Assembly: GCF_028769735.1 (NCBI RefSeq)
Contig: NC_088171.1
Location: 96,537,412 to 96,601,411, forward strand
Direction: 5' to 3'
DNA: 64,000 nt
Source: Zonotrichia leucophrys gambelii
Taxonomy: Eukaryota > Chordata > Aves > Passeriformes > Passerellidae
Shown: piece after piece, positions 1 through 13,194 of the stretch
Layout of the letters: each line of letters begins with the position of its first letter
Position numbering within the stretch: the stretch's first letter is position 1
Translations under genes and position numbers: made by a program
The notes under the pieces: generated by a model
The model's database searches: none
Seen by the model: only the letters and a program-made list of their open reading frames with translations
What the model was told of the DNA's origin: nothing

Positions 1-1346
1 AAAAAAGACTCCAAAAAACCCAACAACAAAAACTTCACCCATGCAAAACCCCCACAAAACCCTCCAATGGGAACTTACCCTGTCCCTCCTGGGAATACCG
101 GCATTGAAGGAATGTTGGCTGGTCTGGAATCCCTCTTTCATTAGTTTCATGTGAGCCTTTCCTGAGCTCTATGTGTCTGCATTGCCAAAGAGTCCCATTG
201 GAAGGAGTGGTCTGGAAGGTACTGTCAGTACTGACAACTCAGTTAACATATTGAAATTATTGTTATGAGGAATAGGATCACACTGTCATTTTTGGAAGAG
301 TTTTCTTGAATGATAGGGCTTAGGAATTATGGAAATGGGATATTTTTGAATGATCAATTAATAAATATAATACTGAGAACAATTCACAGCACAGCTAAAT
401 GTATTGCCACACAGTTGTGATGTCATAGTTATTCTTCAGTTATAAACATGTTTTTTTTCATCTACATGTAATGCACAAAAGAGCATAAATATTGAATATG
501 TGTAAGAAGAAGAAAGGTAACAAAATCACTGCTGTTTGCCTCTCCAATCTTAGATAACAGGATTCACAAGAAAAGGCTGCTGAAGCCACATCTCTCATCT
601 GCTCAGTATCATCTTTCTTTACATCTTCCTACGTGAGAGGGAAAGGGAGGAAATTTTGCAAGGGGAGTCACATGTTCTTACAAAGGTCTTTGGCTGTAGT
701 TTAATACTCAATGCTTTCATCACCTTTCAGTTCCAACTTTTATCTTTCCTTTTCAGGTCCGTGCCCCAATCTTATAAAGCCTCTGCTGAATGTTTTGATC
801 TTTCTCCTTCCACACCAAGTGCTCCTTCCCAGGGGGTTAAAGGGAAGTGCAGCAATATTGCTGCTTTTACTCAGGTTTTGAAGCAAAGATTTAATCATGC
901 ATACACACACAGTCTACAGAAGACTCTCCCAAGTGCCTTCAAACAGCGGAGATTTTTCACTAAACTTCTAGATAGTCTTCCTTGCTATCTAACCAAGATT
1001 AGGCAGTGCTTTAGATTGTCTGTAATGATGAAAGTCAGATCAGAATGAAGTTTCTACAGACAAAATATGGACATTTTTTGGGACATATTTTTAAGATATC
1101 CTTTTGGTATCCTTGAACTGCAGATCCAGTTTTGGCCTCTCAACTGCCAGCTGTGAATTTGGGTGTGTGTGTCCTTAATACACTTAATATGTGAATGCAA
1201 TAGTGCTCTTAAAGGCCTACAGTTCTATTAGTTGCAGTCAAAAGCACTCCAGGGTGCAAAATGAAAGTAATGTTTTTGTACACATGCAGAAATAAAGCAC
1301 CCCAGGACAAGTCTCAAATGAAGAATTGTAATTAAAGAACTGAAGG
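1..1346. other. Unassigned AT-rich non-coding DNA
   Basis: I see no recognisable exon, RNA gene or repeat family here. The longest open frame on the plus strand (656-1048) begins at a TTG, and its first ATG comes only a few codons before the stop, so it is not a credible vertebrate coding sequence. The first 60 bases are A/C-rich. Confidence 0.6.
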
Positions 1347-1400
1347 AATTTAAAGCTAGTGAAGTAGCTTTAAATTTGGTCAGTGAAAACTGACCAAATT
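1347..1400. repeat. Two adjacent perfect hairpins sharing four bases
   Basis: The first hairpin pairs 1347-1358 (AATTTAAAGCTA) with 1365-1376 around the 6-nt loop GTGAAG. The second pairs 1373-1384 (AATTTGGTCAGT) with 1389-1400 around the loop GAAA, a GNRA-type tetraloop. Both stems are 12 bp without mismatch, and they share the AATT at 1373-1376. No transcription unit is visible around them. They could be a structured RNA element, the remnant of a small hairpin transposon, or the product of template switching during replication. The structures are read directly from the sequence, while any role is unknown. Confidence 0.75.
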
Positions 1401-3849
1401 AATTAGAAGCAAGTATGAAAGCATCCCAAGGCACCAAGCAGTGATATTAAAGCAAAGATCAAATCCACAAAATTGAGTAGAAAATACAGACTATTTTATT
1501 GTGGATTCACTGTAGAGACATCTAGATTTTTAAATTTAAAATATCTGGAGAAGTTTGGATAGCTCATTTTTTGTCCCCAGGGAGGGACAAAAATAATTTG
1601 CAAAAGCACAAGAGAGTAAGTAATCTGGAGCCTTCTTAGAAAGTAGATTGCATCAAGGGACAGGACTTTAAAATATTTAGGTAAGGAAAGGACAGCAGTG
1701 GCATTTGGTCTCTTCTGTAAATATACAGAAAAAAAATCAGTTGACATTAGAATGGAAATAAACCCACATTGCTCTATGCCATTAGAAATCAAACCCACTA
1801 GGAAAAGAGATATTATATCTTCTAATATTTAAAATAGAAGGCAAAATACAAAAATATGTCTGAAAAGATGATCATTCCTCATTGTTTAAGGATAGTGTAT
1901 TTAGAAGGAGGCATTATGGGGATTTATTTCTGCATCAGACTCTGGTGTTCATTTCTGACTTAAAAATATGTTTTTTCCATATTTCAAGAAATACAGAATG
2001 AATGGGTTTTGAGAATGAAGAAGTTGGTTGGTAATTTTCACTTTAGTAAGTGCTATAGGAGAAAAAAATAGAAAAGTTGGAGTACAGGATCATGATTAGT
2101 TTTTGGTTTTCAACCAAGTTACCTTTAATGAATCAATAGACAGCCACTATGACTGTAAATTGTGCATATATGTATTTATTTCTATAATGTTTCAGTGCAA
2201 TATTCAGTAAATGATAAATACACAGAGAATTTCTTTTAATGATGTGACAGACACAGGTTTAATGATGTTAATGTTATCCTGAATATACAAACCTCTTAAA
2301 TAGGAAAGACCAAAACCCCCATAAATAAAGATAAATGTAAGAAAGAAATTGGAATTGTTTACTCATAGGGAAATTTAAAAGGATGGTTTGCAAGTGAAAT
2401 TCTATACAACTAGTGCATTAAGATATTTGTTTGTTTTCCTCTTCACAATAAATCATAGCAAAAAAAACCAACCAACCAAACAAACAAACGAAAAAACCCC
2501 AAAAAACCAACAAAACCAACCAACCAAAAAACCCTAATTTTACTTCCCCATGATTTTAGCAAAGATGGCACAAACAAGTAGCTGTAACACACTTGATAGC
2601 TTATTCTGACTTTTGGAGAAAATCTGCCAAAGGAAGTAAAAAAATGAAAAGGACAAGGTAAAATATTATTGTATATAAATAAATAAATTAATAAGTGAGA
2701 TACTCAAAAGTGAGTTCAAAGTTATCTCTAAATAAAACTAGAAAGAGGCCATGGGAGGGAATATTTGGTAAGAAGAAACTGTACTTATTTTTCAAACCCT
2801 ATTCAGGAAGAAATAATTCCTAAATACAATAGAACACAGAAAGTTATTGTTTATTATTATTGCTATAATAATACATACTAGGTTATTATCTGTGGAGATA
2901 TCTGCAGTGCATTAGATTAAGGAAAAAAATTATAAAAATAAGTAATGATTGCAAGAGTTAATGCCAAATTTAACAAGTGGTGGGGGGGAAGGAATGTAAC
3001 TTCACAGTGTCTGAAGGAAAATAATGTCTATTATTTGAATGTGAATTCTTTTGTCAATTTTCTATCTGCACCATATCTCATGTGAAATTAAAGCAGCACT
3101 GTTTCTATAAAAAACCTTAGATAAAATTATTCCTAGTCTTAGAAGGTAATATCGTGTTTTGTAATTATGTTGTGCTGTGAAATCTATCAAATATCAGGAC
3201 CAGATATCAAGCCTATGTTATAATTTTCTTTATTAAAGTATGCTATTTGTTAGGGACTGAACTGGAAGCTTAACTAAAAATCACTTGATAGAAATTTAGT
3301 TGCCCCACACCCAGACAAATGGCATACTAAGCAATGTAAACAGCTGCACACATAGGGAAACATTTACAAGTGCATATGGAAATAATGGGTTCCTTAGGGA
3401 GTACTGCACATATTTGCACATCAGTTACACAGAGTTAAAATTTCATACTTAGATCCTCAAGAACTGTCTCAGGCATGATCAATCTTAGGTTCACTTTCCT
3501 CCACAACACTGCCCATGTAGTGATGTCTCACTCACTTCAGTTACATGCAGTTTCTCCTCAGACTACAGGGCATGCCAAAAAGGACATCAACAGTTAGACC
3601 ACGCTTTTGTGTTGCATGCCAATTATTCCAGAAAATCTGCTTACATACAAATTAGCACAAAACTGTCCCTTCTGATTTATTTTATTCAGGGAGCAAGTGT
3701 ATTCAATGGTCTAAATACATAGGAGGAGAGGGTGTCACTCAGCTTGCAGAGGATAGAGCAAAAAAAAGAAAGGAAAAGTGACATACTAAAAATGCAACTA
3801 CACCTGAACCACGCTTTCGAGTATTTCCACTTTTTCTCTCTAGTGCACT
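1401..3849. other. Unassigned AT-rich non-coding DNA with A-rich tract
   Basis: No gene or recognised transposon is visible. The clearest internal feature is an A/C-rich simple tract at 2459-2538 made of CCAA and CAAA units mixed with A runs. Short open frames in this span have no recognisable domain. Confidence 0.6.
2459..2538. repeat. A-rich simple repeat (CAAA/CCAA)n
   Basis: An imperfect run of ACCA, AACA and poly-A units with almost no G or T. It may be the eroded poly-A-like tail of an old insertion, but no body is recognisable upstream. Confidence 0.75.
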
Positions 3850-4090
3850 TACCACTTTCTCTCTACTGCACTTAGCTTGGGTGTCCCCTGGGTACCCACC
3901 TGGTTGGTGAGGTGGGAGGGGAGGGGATTGCAGCGCCTGGAGTGGGAGGAAGCCCAGCCTCCTGCACAGGTGAGTGCCTCACTCTGGTGAGTGCCACTGG
4001 GACCAGCATCTCCATGCACTGCCTGACATTCTTGTTCCTCCAGCCTAGGTCTGACATCTGGATTAAGTTCTGCATCTGGGTGACTGTTCT
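3850..4090. other. GC-rich patch of unknown origin
   Basis: This stretch is clearly richer in G and C than its surroundings. It has a G-run cluster at about 3908-3929 (GGTGGG, then GGGG, then GGGG) that might form a two-tier G-quadruplex. Both strands have short open frames of 67-84 codons. None is recognisable, and overlapping frames on both strands are expected where AT-rich stop codons are scarce. It could be an old repeat or the remnant of a retroposed sequence. I cannot assign it. Confidence 0.4.
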
Positions 4091-5263
4091 TTATCGCAAT
4101 CAAACAGAGGGGATTGTTGTACTGCTGAATCAGTTATGTCTTTTTTAAGCACCAAGATATTTCTAGGAAGTGTAAGTTATGCTAGGTTTATATTAACCTT
4201 TCTAGTTTTATTTTAATCCCTTAGTAATGCTGAGCACTTGGAATTCCTAATTTGAATCCAATGCTGGTAAAAGTCATGCAGTCTGGATGCTTTAAACTAC
4301 TACTACATGCTTTTCCTCCCATGTTGCTATGCTTCATATTGAAAAAATATTTAGTCACTCTCAAAGGAGCATCATTTAGATAAAAATAATTTTCTTCCTG
4401 GGTGGTTTTTGTGGAAGATTTTAATAAGCAGTCTTAACACACAAATGTGGTTCTACTACTGCTATTGTGGAGGCATTAAATTTTATTGATTTCTTCATGA
4501 AAATAAAGCTAAGTGCCTTGTTTGGCAAGTTTTGCTTCTAGTTTATATTTCTGAACTGCCTTTTCCTGAGGTAGAGGAAAGCCATTACAAAGTAAGTTAC
4601 ATTTCTGTATTTTTGGAGATACAGAAATATGCTATTAAACTACTTAATTATAAATACTCTAAACAGTTATGTATATTTGCAAAGATATTAAAGTGTATAA
4701 ACATTAATTGATCAGTAATTCACATGTGGGAAGCATTACCCCATTATATTATTCAGATAATTTACATAAAAAGAGGAAATTGAGATAGAAAAATTTAAAT
4801 CACAGGAAACAAAACTATACAAGGATCGGAAGGTTTGTAATTTACTACATACATGTTGACATAAGTAGACTTAGAAGTAGAATCTTCTCATCTATAAAAA
4901 TCCAAAAATTTTAATGGGCATAAGCAGTGAGAAGATTATGAAGTACACAGCAATAGTTGATCAGATAACAAACTGGTCAGGTGATAATTACCAACCTGGT
5001 TTTGGATTATAAATAAATAAATTTTTCCCTTTTTCAATGGAGGAGTATTTCCTGAAATTATTGCTCCTACTTCTGCCCCTTTCTTCTCCAAGCTCTGCTG
5101 GAAGTGCAGTAAATTCTATTTCATCCATGGACACGGCTTTCAAAAGCATCCAAGTGAAATCAGAGTCAAAAACCTGCACTATTGTTTGACCATCCTCAGA
5201 GTAAAAAACTCTTAGAATATGGATTTTTTGATTTGTGCACACTGCCTTTTGTCCTTCCAGTAG
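4091..5263. other. Unassigned AT-rich non-coding DNA
   Basis: No gene, RNA or recognised repeat is visible in this span. Confidence 0.55.
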
Positions 5264-5378
5264 GCACTAATGTGGAGTGTCTGGCTGTGTTACTTCTTAT
5301 TGCCCTGAGACTGCCCAGGCTGAACAATCCCAGGTCTCTCAGCCTCTTATCACATGTTCTCATTAGCTTCTCAATGCT
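5264..5378 (-). mobile_element. CR1 LINE fragment (3' part of ORF2), old
   Basis: The plus strand reads like the reverse complement of the CR1 ORF2 C-terminal region. GCCCAGGCTGAACAATCCCA followed by GTCTCTCAGCCTCTTATCACA corresponds to the conserved segment encoding the Ser-Leu-Glu-Lys-Arg-Arg-type motif near the end of ORF2. The copy is short and heavily diverged, with neither end of a full element. The assignment is from recalled CR1 consensus sequence. Confidence 0.65.
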
Positions 5379-8300
5379 TTAGCAAAGCAAAGGGAGTTTC
5401 TAATGAATTTTTTGTATTTATTGTCTAAAGGCTTGGCTTTGTATTTGTTCTCAACATGGCAAAATAATTTTCATTTTCAAAAGACAGATGAATGACTCTA
5501 TATTTTGAAATTAAGATGTATCCCTAGCTCATTTGTTAGATTATTGTTGTCTTTATCCTTATTCTCCTTTGAAAAGTATTATAAATATTATGCTCATCTA
5601 CCTCAGTACTAATATCTCTACTAATTTTTTCTTTGAGGGATTCTAGAAGCTGTTACAAAATAAAGTATTAATATTTTTGTCCATAAAATTTCATAAAACT
5701 GTAAAATTTTCATTATTATTCTTATTCTGCATTTTCTCTTGTTCTTATTTCAAATATGAAATTCCTGAGTTTGGAATAATATGACTGTTGTCTTTATGTT
5801 GAAGTGACTTATACAAAGTTCTAAGTATATCTATGATAACAGTTTTAAATTCTCTCATTTCCAGAAGTCAAGATTAAGGAAAGCAGTTTAGGAAAAACTC
5901 ACCAGTCTATGATGTATTTTTAACAGGATGGTTGGTGCTCTTCAAGTTAGTACCTTAAAACTGGAACACTAACAATTCAAGACTCGCTGATTTCCCATTG
6001 ACCCAAAGTGTCTTAAGTCCATTTCCTTCATGGTAGAAGAAAACACTTCCACTCTGGGGTGTTTTTGTTTTTTTTTTGTTATTAGGAAATTCTGGACAAT
6101 GAAATCTGATGATAATTCACCCTCGATTTTGTCAATTATTAATTGGGAAGAATAAGACAATATTCGGTAATGAGCCTGCCTCAGAATGTGAACTCACCAG
6201 CCGCTGGTCACAGTAGAAGAGTGTGACAACAGGAAATCCTTTGGGAAGAGCTCAGACAGATGCAGCATGGAGTTAATGAAAAGAGGTATGAGAAGGGAAT
6301 GTGTACGCTGGGCAGATTATTAAATATTTCATCTTCTCCCCAAAGAACTGGTTTGGTTATTATTCATTTGCACTTCTTAATAGTAGCCAATTAGCCTCCT
6401 CCTCACAGTTTTCTACTCTCACTGTACAATAATTAACTTTTGCACGAGAGAAGTTTCTGTGCTGAATGCATGCCCAGTGAATGTACGTACCCTTGCTAAT
6501 TATTTTCTCACTGTTTATTTCAAAGTAAGGTAAAAGTAAAAAAAAAAACAGAAAAAAATAAACAATCACAACCAAAAAAAGAAAAAAAAAACAAACAAAA
6601 ATTTTAATGAGGAAGAGCAGAAGACAAAATTACAAACAGCCTTTAATATGCAGAAAAATTCAGGCTACTATCTGCCAGAGAAATAGAAACCATTGAAGAG
6701 CTGAATGATGGTGCATTCCATAGGTGTTTTATGTGGTTGATGATTCAGTTGGTCCTTGTCCCTAAAAAGCCATTTCTCTTTTTATACTGATTAAAAAAAT
6801 TCATTTTCCAAGATCAATTGCAGGCTCTTTAACTACTTACCGCTTTTGGCAAATTTAGGTACTTCTTTCTGTGATCAAAATTTTTGTGGATATGGTTTAT
6901 TTGAAACTCATTACTTACAGCTCTAGGGCATGATCTGAGTAAATTTACAAGAAAAATAAGTGATTATAATGAAGAATTTTGTATTATTATGAAATGTAAC
7001 ATTAAAAAAAGGGTTCTTTCAATGCTTGATTAACAAAATATGTTTCCTTCTCTAACTTTTGGGACAAAACAATGTCAATTTACCAATACTCTTGTGGAAA
7101 AAAAAAAAAAAAAAGATAATCAGACAATATGTCTTCACTGTCCCATATTATTGAATAAAGATGAATTTGAGAGCAGGAAATGTTTCCCATCCCCCTCTAG
7201 ATCCTATCATGCTAACAAAAAAGTAAAATTAAATAACTAATATTACAGATGAACTAAGCCTCCCCTACCAGACCAACTTCACTAAAGTTATTTGCAACTT
7301 CTATATTTACAAATGTGAAGTACATCCATATTCAAAATACAACATCTATATGGGGAATACAATACTCTTCAGGCAATATCCAAGTTATTTTCTATGTACT
7401 TGAATTTCCATACTGTGTATCACAAATGGGTAGGCTCCACTGCCTAAGTTACTAGTGTGGACTCTCTTATTATGTCAAGATAATTTAGGAACACTTGTCC
7501 AACAGCCTCTTAGGATGAATATTAATTGGGATTTCCAGAAATGTATTATGCTCTACAAATGATTCTAGAATATAATCTACTAAATATTCTATTACAGATA
7601 CTCTTTTCCCCTCTAGTAGTACTGATATAAGGATGACAAAGAAGCACTAATGACTTAATAGTTAAAATTTACACAATAAATTTTCCAGTTCCTTACTTAA
7701 AGTTATCTTCAATGTGGCTGGAAACTGCATAAGGAAGAAAAAAAACAAACCACAAACTGAAATTGAGTAGTTGGGGTTTTTTTAATGTATTGATGTTGAG
7801 ATTGCAATGGATATTAGCCAGTCAGTCTCCATTTACAATTTATATTTGTGTTGCAGACAAGTTCAGTGAAGTTGCTGCTAAAATTTGTAGTAACACAGCC
7901 TTTTTTGGTATCAGTCTCCAGCATTTCTATGCTCCCCTAAGGAGAATCAGGAATATAGCTACAATTATATGCAGTTGTATGTGCAGGAAAAGAGACAAGA
8001 CACACTTAAAACCTTTCCTTCCCTGCTGATATCCCCTCCAGATGGAAGAACATGCTCTGTTTTCTGGTAGAGACTTAATGTAGAAAGCAGCCCTCCTCTT
8101 TATAAATTGCCATCCTTTCAGTGCTTGCTCTAGTTTACTGTTCCCTGGGCTTTTTGTTTCCATCTTCATTCACACAATTTTGGCTTTCACTGGTCTTCTG
8201 ACTGCTCTGCTAGAGTTAGCAGAACCTGCAGCTAGTTAGCTCTATTTCTTACTCTAAATGGACAACCAAGTCAATGTGAGAAAATAAAAGAAAACAGAGA

Positions 8301-10229
8301 AAAGTGGCAAGGATGAAAACAATTAGAGCTAAAAGCAGATGAAAAAAAAAGACAAAAAGGAAAATGAAGACACAAAAGAAGAGGCAGCAAATTTGTTTCA
8401 GATGAAAGAGTAAAAGGGCATGCTATTTTGGAAATATTTGCCAGTATTTCTGAGTATTTTAAAAACTAAAAATTTCAGATGGACAAGATTGACATATGGA
8501 ATGAAAGAAAAACCCAAGAGATATCCCTTTGCTCTTAATTTGCACCTGGTGAAGCATAGGATGAAATCTAAACTGTATCAGGAAAAAGAAATAGCTTGCT
8601 TGTTCCTGAAAAACACTTGCCTTCTTGTACATAGGCTTTTCCTATAAGTCTTTTCTCCCCCAAAATAGCAGGAGGTTTGATTTTAGTTTTTTTCAGGAGA
8701 GGTGTTTTTTTGTTGTGTCTGCTGCTTACTTCCCAAAAGGACTCTCCCATTGAAGCTTCTAAGTAAATTCTGGGGAAAGTAAGTTAATAATCATGAAACT
8801 TTTGCTAGCAAACTTCTCTGATAGTTCATTATCTGTTTTCATCTATCAGTCACAATATGGATATCCCCTTGTGTTCTTTACACACATGACTCAGTGAATT
8901 TAAAACAATAATATGATAGAAGAGTAAGATTTATACACTAAAGGCTAGAATTTTCTTTTTCTGCCCTCAGGTTTTAAATTGGTGAATAAGTTCCCATGAA
9001 AGTATTCTTTTTCCAGAGCTGTGAAACCAAGAAAAATCTCTTTCCCATTGAAAGTAAAGCCACAGGTGCCAAATATGCATTCTAGAAATTAAATTTGAAT
9101 TTTAAATACCTTGTTTTACAAGCCTTTTATTTTTAAATAAATGGTATTATCTTGGGCATTGTAACACCCCTAATATTTTGGTTTATGAATGTTTTTCAAT
9201 TATCTAATTATTTCCTTCAAAGAAATATGGAAGCTCTCTATAAAACACTCTGTAGGACTAGTTCACAAACAGAAGTATTCTTTTTTCTCAAAACTGAAAG
9301 TTTGCCTGTTTTCCCCTATAATCAGAGAGGCTGTAATCCTCAAACTCAGAGTAATTCCCTTAACAGCTCTGCCACTTGGTTGGTGATATCACCATGGTAT
9401 ATGCCACAAAAGTGCTGTTGCTAGTGCTTCAGCATTCTTTGCCTGAAATATAACAACAAAATCTAATTTTGTGCATTTATTGTTCCAGGCCAATGTCAAC
9501 AGTCTAATGGTTGCATACAGCACATACAAGCCTAGGTGACAGTGCTCAAACAAAGTTGAATGTTTTTTATTTTGACATCTCAGAGTCATAAAAATCTTTC
9601 TAAATCCAAAGCAGCTGTGAAATTATCAGCAAAATAAAACCAAGAACAAAAATTATATATGCTAAAGACTGACCTGTGGATTTAATCCCAAGGTGATAAT
9701 TTCTGTTCCCTAAGGTTCCCGACTCTCTGAAATACTGATTCTAGCTGCAGCCAGGGGAGTTTAGAAATAAAATATGATTTTAACAGCTTGTTCCACTGAA
9801 TTAAATTAAATCATTACCAATTCAGACCTTCTTTGGGCCATGTTCATAGTGTTTTATAACCCAATAGGACAGTTTCTGTCAGCATCGATTTAAAGACTGA
9901 GTAGTAATCTGACTTTCATATCTCATTTCTAGGGCAAAGGGGCCTGAAAAATGTGTAAGGCCATAATAAGAGCTACTCAGAGTCCTAATTTTTTTTTTTT
10001 AATTTCTTTGTATACGAGGTAGCACATAACAATTTCCCTTTTAAATTCTGTAGAAGATTTTTTATGTAATATTACCTTTCACACAAGATAGGCATAAACG
10101 TAGCAAAATTCTAGAAGAATTATGGGCATAGCTTTTAAATTTAAATTATGAAAAACGCCATGTGGATCAGGTTTTGAAATGGTGTCCCTGCTGTTCACCA
10201 GTTATTTACTGTGGTGTCCAGATTATAAA
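5379..10229. other. Unassigned AT-rich non-coding DNA
   Basis: I see no credible coding exon or RNA gene in about 4.8 kb. The span holds A-rich tracts at 6539-6600 and 7098-7113 and a purine-rich stretch at 8278-8400. Short open frames on both strands show no domain, no codon-use signature and no neighbouring splice structure. Confidence 0.55.
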
Positions 10230-10510
10230 TGCTTTGGTTAAATCCCATCTCAGCCCCATCTAGCCACGAACTCACTGCTCATGTTGGGATGGGGGAGAGA
10301 ACTGGGAAAATACAAGGGAGAGAACTCAAAGGTTGAAATAAAGACAGTTTAATAGGGAAAGCAAAAGCAACAAATGCAAGCAAAGCAGAACAAGGGATTT
10401 TTTCACCACTTCCCACAAGCAGGGAAGTGTTCAGCCCTTCCCAGCAAAGCAGGGCTCCATCCCACTCGGTGACTTGGGAACACAAACTCCATCACTTGGG
10501 TTTGTTCAGA
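10230..10510 (-). mobile_element. Partial avian ERV LTR (3' portion)
   Basis: On the minus strand this matches, from memory, the R-U5 half of a widespread avian LTR. The plus-strand diagnostic blocks in order are the terminal TTTGGTTAAATCCC (a form of the usual TTTAACCCC end), GGGATGGGGGAGAGAA, GAAATAAAGACAGTTTAATA (a minus-strand ATTAAA) and AGCAGGGCTCCATC. The U3 half with its TATA box is missing, so this is a truncated copy. It appears related to the fuller LTR at 54654-55183, which lies on the same strand. No internal retroviral sequence adjoins it. Confidence 0.7.
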
Positions 10511-10747
10511 GCCCAGTCTCACAAGCATGCTGAGAAAAACTAATTGCAAAATCTGTTGGTATGCCTAGCTGGCACCAACAGAGGATGCTGCAATGAGTAT
10601 AGGCAGAAGACCCATATTCAGAAGATCTTATTACTGTGATATTTTAGATTTTCTTCATTTTTCATGAAGAACTGTGATATCAATTTCTCTAGTTGAAAAC
10701 TTTTCAAGAACTTTCTGAATGAAACTTTTTTGCACAATTTTGACCCA
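10511..10747. other. Unassigned sequence between LTR and CR1 tail
   Basis: Nothing recognisable. It may contain eroded repeat sequence that I cannot place. Confidence 0.4.
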
Positions 10748-10791
10748 ATGTGGTCCCTTCCAACATTAACCACGCTGTGATTCTGTGATCA
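10748..10791 (+). mobile_element. CR1 LINE extreme 3' end
   Basis: GTGGTCCCTTCCAAC is followed by a short spacer and then two copies of the 8-bp terminal unit (TGTGATTC TGTGATCA). This is the characteristic CR1 3' terminus, since CR1 ends in short tandem octamers and not in poly(A). Only about 45 bp remain, consistent with the severe 5' truncation usual for CR1. Confidence 0.75.
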
Positions 10792-13194
10792 CAGCATCCA
10801 TAAGAAAATATTCACCTTTTCCTTTGACTCTCTTTAGATTATACACAAGGAAAGATTACTACCTCCCTGCTTCTGTAATCAATTAATGCATTCCTCTTGG
10901 GTTTATCCAGCTGATGAATGAACCAAGGAGCAATCTGCCTTCACAACTAAGAATGAATTTAGGAAAATCTTCTCAAGGACTTGAAATGGAACAGGATATC
11001 ACAGCCGTGTTCCAATGTCCATTGAGACTTTCTCTACTCCATGAAGGGTATTTCTATATGAATCTAGTCTTTTCCTAGTTAGTAAGTCCAATTTAAGATT
11101 AACCAATTAATTTTGATTAATCTTAAAGTATGATAGGATTATTTCATATGCAGGGCTCTCTTGCCTGGGACTGTTATGAATTTTATCCTTTGCAGTCTGC
11201 TATTTATCTGCCTAGTTGCAGTTTTTCTGGGGATATACTTACCCTGTAAACCCCTCTAAACACCTCTTTAACACTTTCAGCATATTATTACTGTTTATGG
11301 CAACATGTTATTGTACACACTAGATTACAGCTGAAAACAAATATGCCACTTTGGCTTTGGACTAACAGATCATTTCTCTTATACTACCACAGTGTCTAAT
11401 TTTCCTGGCAGGAATTAGTATGAGAATACATGAAGAGGCAAAGAATGATAAGTCGTTTCTATCTGTAGTATTTAGCTTCAGAGCTGAATCTACTGCATTT
11501 CTTGCAACTTTCCAAACCACATTCTGTTTGTTCTGGTCATTCCATTATATTTACACCCTGTGTTACTTTTGCTATATTTTAAAATTAAATTTCATTGTAT
11601 AAGGTCACTTTTTATTATTGATATTTTGTTTTTCCAATCATATCGGTAAAGTTATCCATCCTTGCTAAGGAGCTAAGGATGCCATTGAACCCTATTTTTA
11701 TTTATTTTGAATTTACGTAATTGTTGGTTTTTTTTTGTCAAAGACCTGGTTATTCATCTGAAATAGCAACACTGACATTTCAGCCATGGATCAGAAGACT
11801 CCTAATTTTTTTTTCAACAAGTCTCAGAGGCTTTGAATTTCACCCAAAGAACAGGCATCATCAATATATAATATATATTTTCTTAATCAGGCTTTTAGGC
11901 CCAAAAATTTTAATCATCATGGCAGAACAAGCTGTTTGAAAGAAATCCTTAATGTTTAATGAATTTATGTCAACTGTCCCTGCATAAACATGGTACTTGC
12001 TGCTGCTGCAGAAACTCTGCCTACAATGCTGTCAGTTAAATACTGACAATATCTGACAAGGTAGCTGAAGTGTTAAAATGATTTCATAAATCAGAGGTTT
12101 TTATCTAGGTCTGCAAACTGGGTGGGAAAGAAGACCAAGCTCAAAATCAAATTGAGGAGGACAATAACTTTCAATCTCCATAGTTTTCAAACTCTCTGCT
12201 ACTTGTCACCAAGACTCTCCCTCATATTTTCCTCTCCTTTCAGTCCTGTGTTATCACCCTTTGTTTGTTTTGGTTTGGTTTCTTTTCTTATTCTTTTGAC
12301 TTCTCTTTTAAGATGTTTTTTGGTGGTCCCTATCCTTTGTCACATCTCTTTCTTTCTGTTTTCAAACAAAACCCTTGCTGTCACAGTGAAGGGCAGCCTC
12401 AAGGAAAACAAAAGACTTAACTAGCAAACTTTGGTTTTTTGACTTGTTTTTCCTCATCTCTCATCTAATCTTTTATGTCTCTTTTCCATTGTTTAAGGAA
12501 ATGTATATTGTTTAATTATATAGGAAAATGGCTACACTAAAGCCAAGTTTTATTAAATACCAAATAAATGTTGTTTGTGATTGATATGGGGAATTCTCAT
12601 TGGAATGCTAATATGCCCTGGAAAAAATATGGCCTTAAATTATAACCTCATGTGTAAAACAACAATAATCTGTTGAGAAAGAAAGAAGATGCTTATTTCC
12701 TCTTAGCTAGCTGGTGATAAGATTACTTAATTGTTTTGGAGTTTTTTGTAAGTAACATTCCAACTTCCAAAAAGACTTTTCTAAGACAGACATGATTATG
12801 CACAGAGACCAGGAATTTCTGTAGGAAATAAAAAAAAAAATCTTATCTATAGTCAGAATTGAAGAGATTAAATAGAAGATACTGCATAAACCTGTGAAAT
12901 TGTATTTCCCTCTTTAGTTTGTTGGATTTGACTTTCTTTAATTCCTCAGGCTGCCATTTCTATCAATAAAAGTGCTAGAAGTTGTCAATTTTAAACAATT
13001 TATACACTGTTCAGCTACATTTAAAATAAATTTTCTGGTGTACTGCAATGGAAATTTGTGAGTTTGCCTTGTTAAAACTCGTATAGTGGCTATTAAGGGC
13101 ACATTAGAGAGCTATATTGTACAGTCTGCAAAATCTAAATGCTGTATCCTGTCACTGCAAGAAGGCTTAGGCCAGATTTTTAATAGCCCAGTGG
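10792..13194. other. Unassigned AT-rich non-coding DNA
   Basis: No credible gene or recognised mobile element. A plus-strand frame at 12122-12424 is T-rich, hydrophobic and unrecognised. Confidence 0.55.

Noticed and set aside
656..1048. 130-codon plus-strand open frame
   Set aside because: It opens at TTG, contains no ATG until near its end, and matches no known protein. Chance is the simplest explanation.
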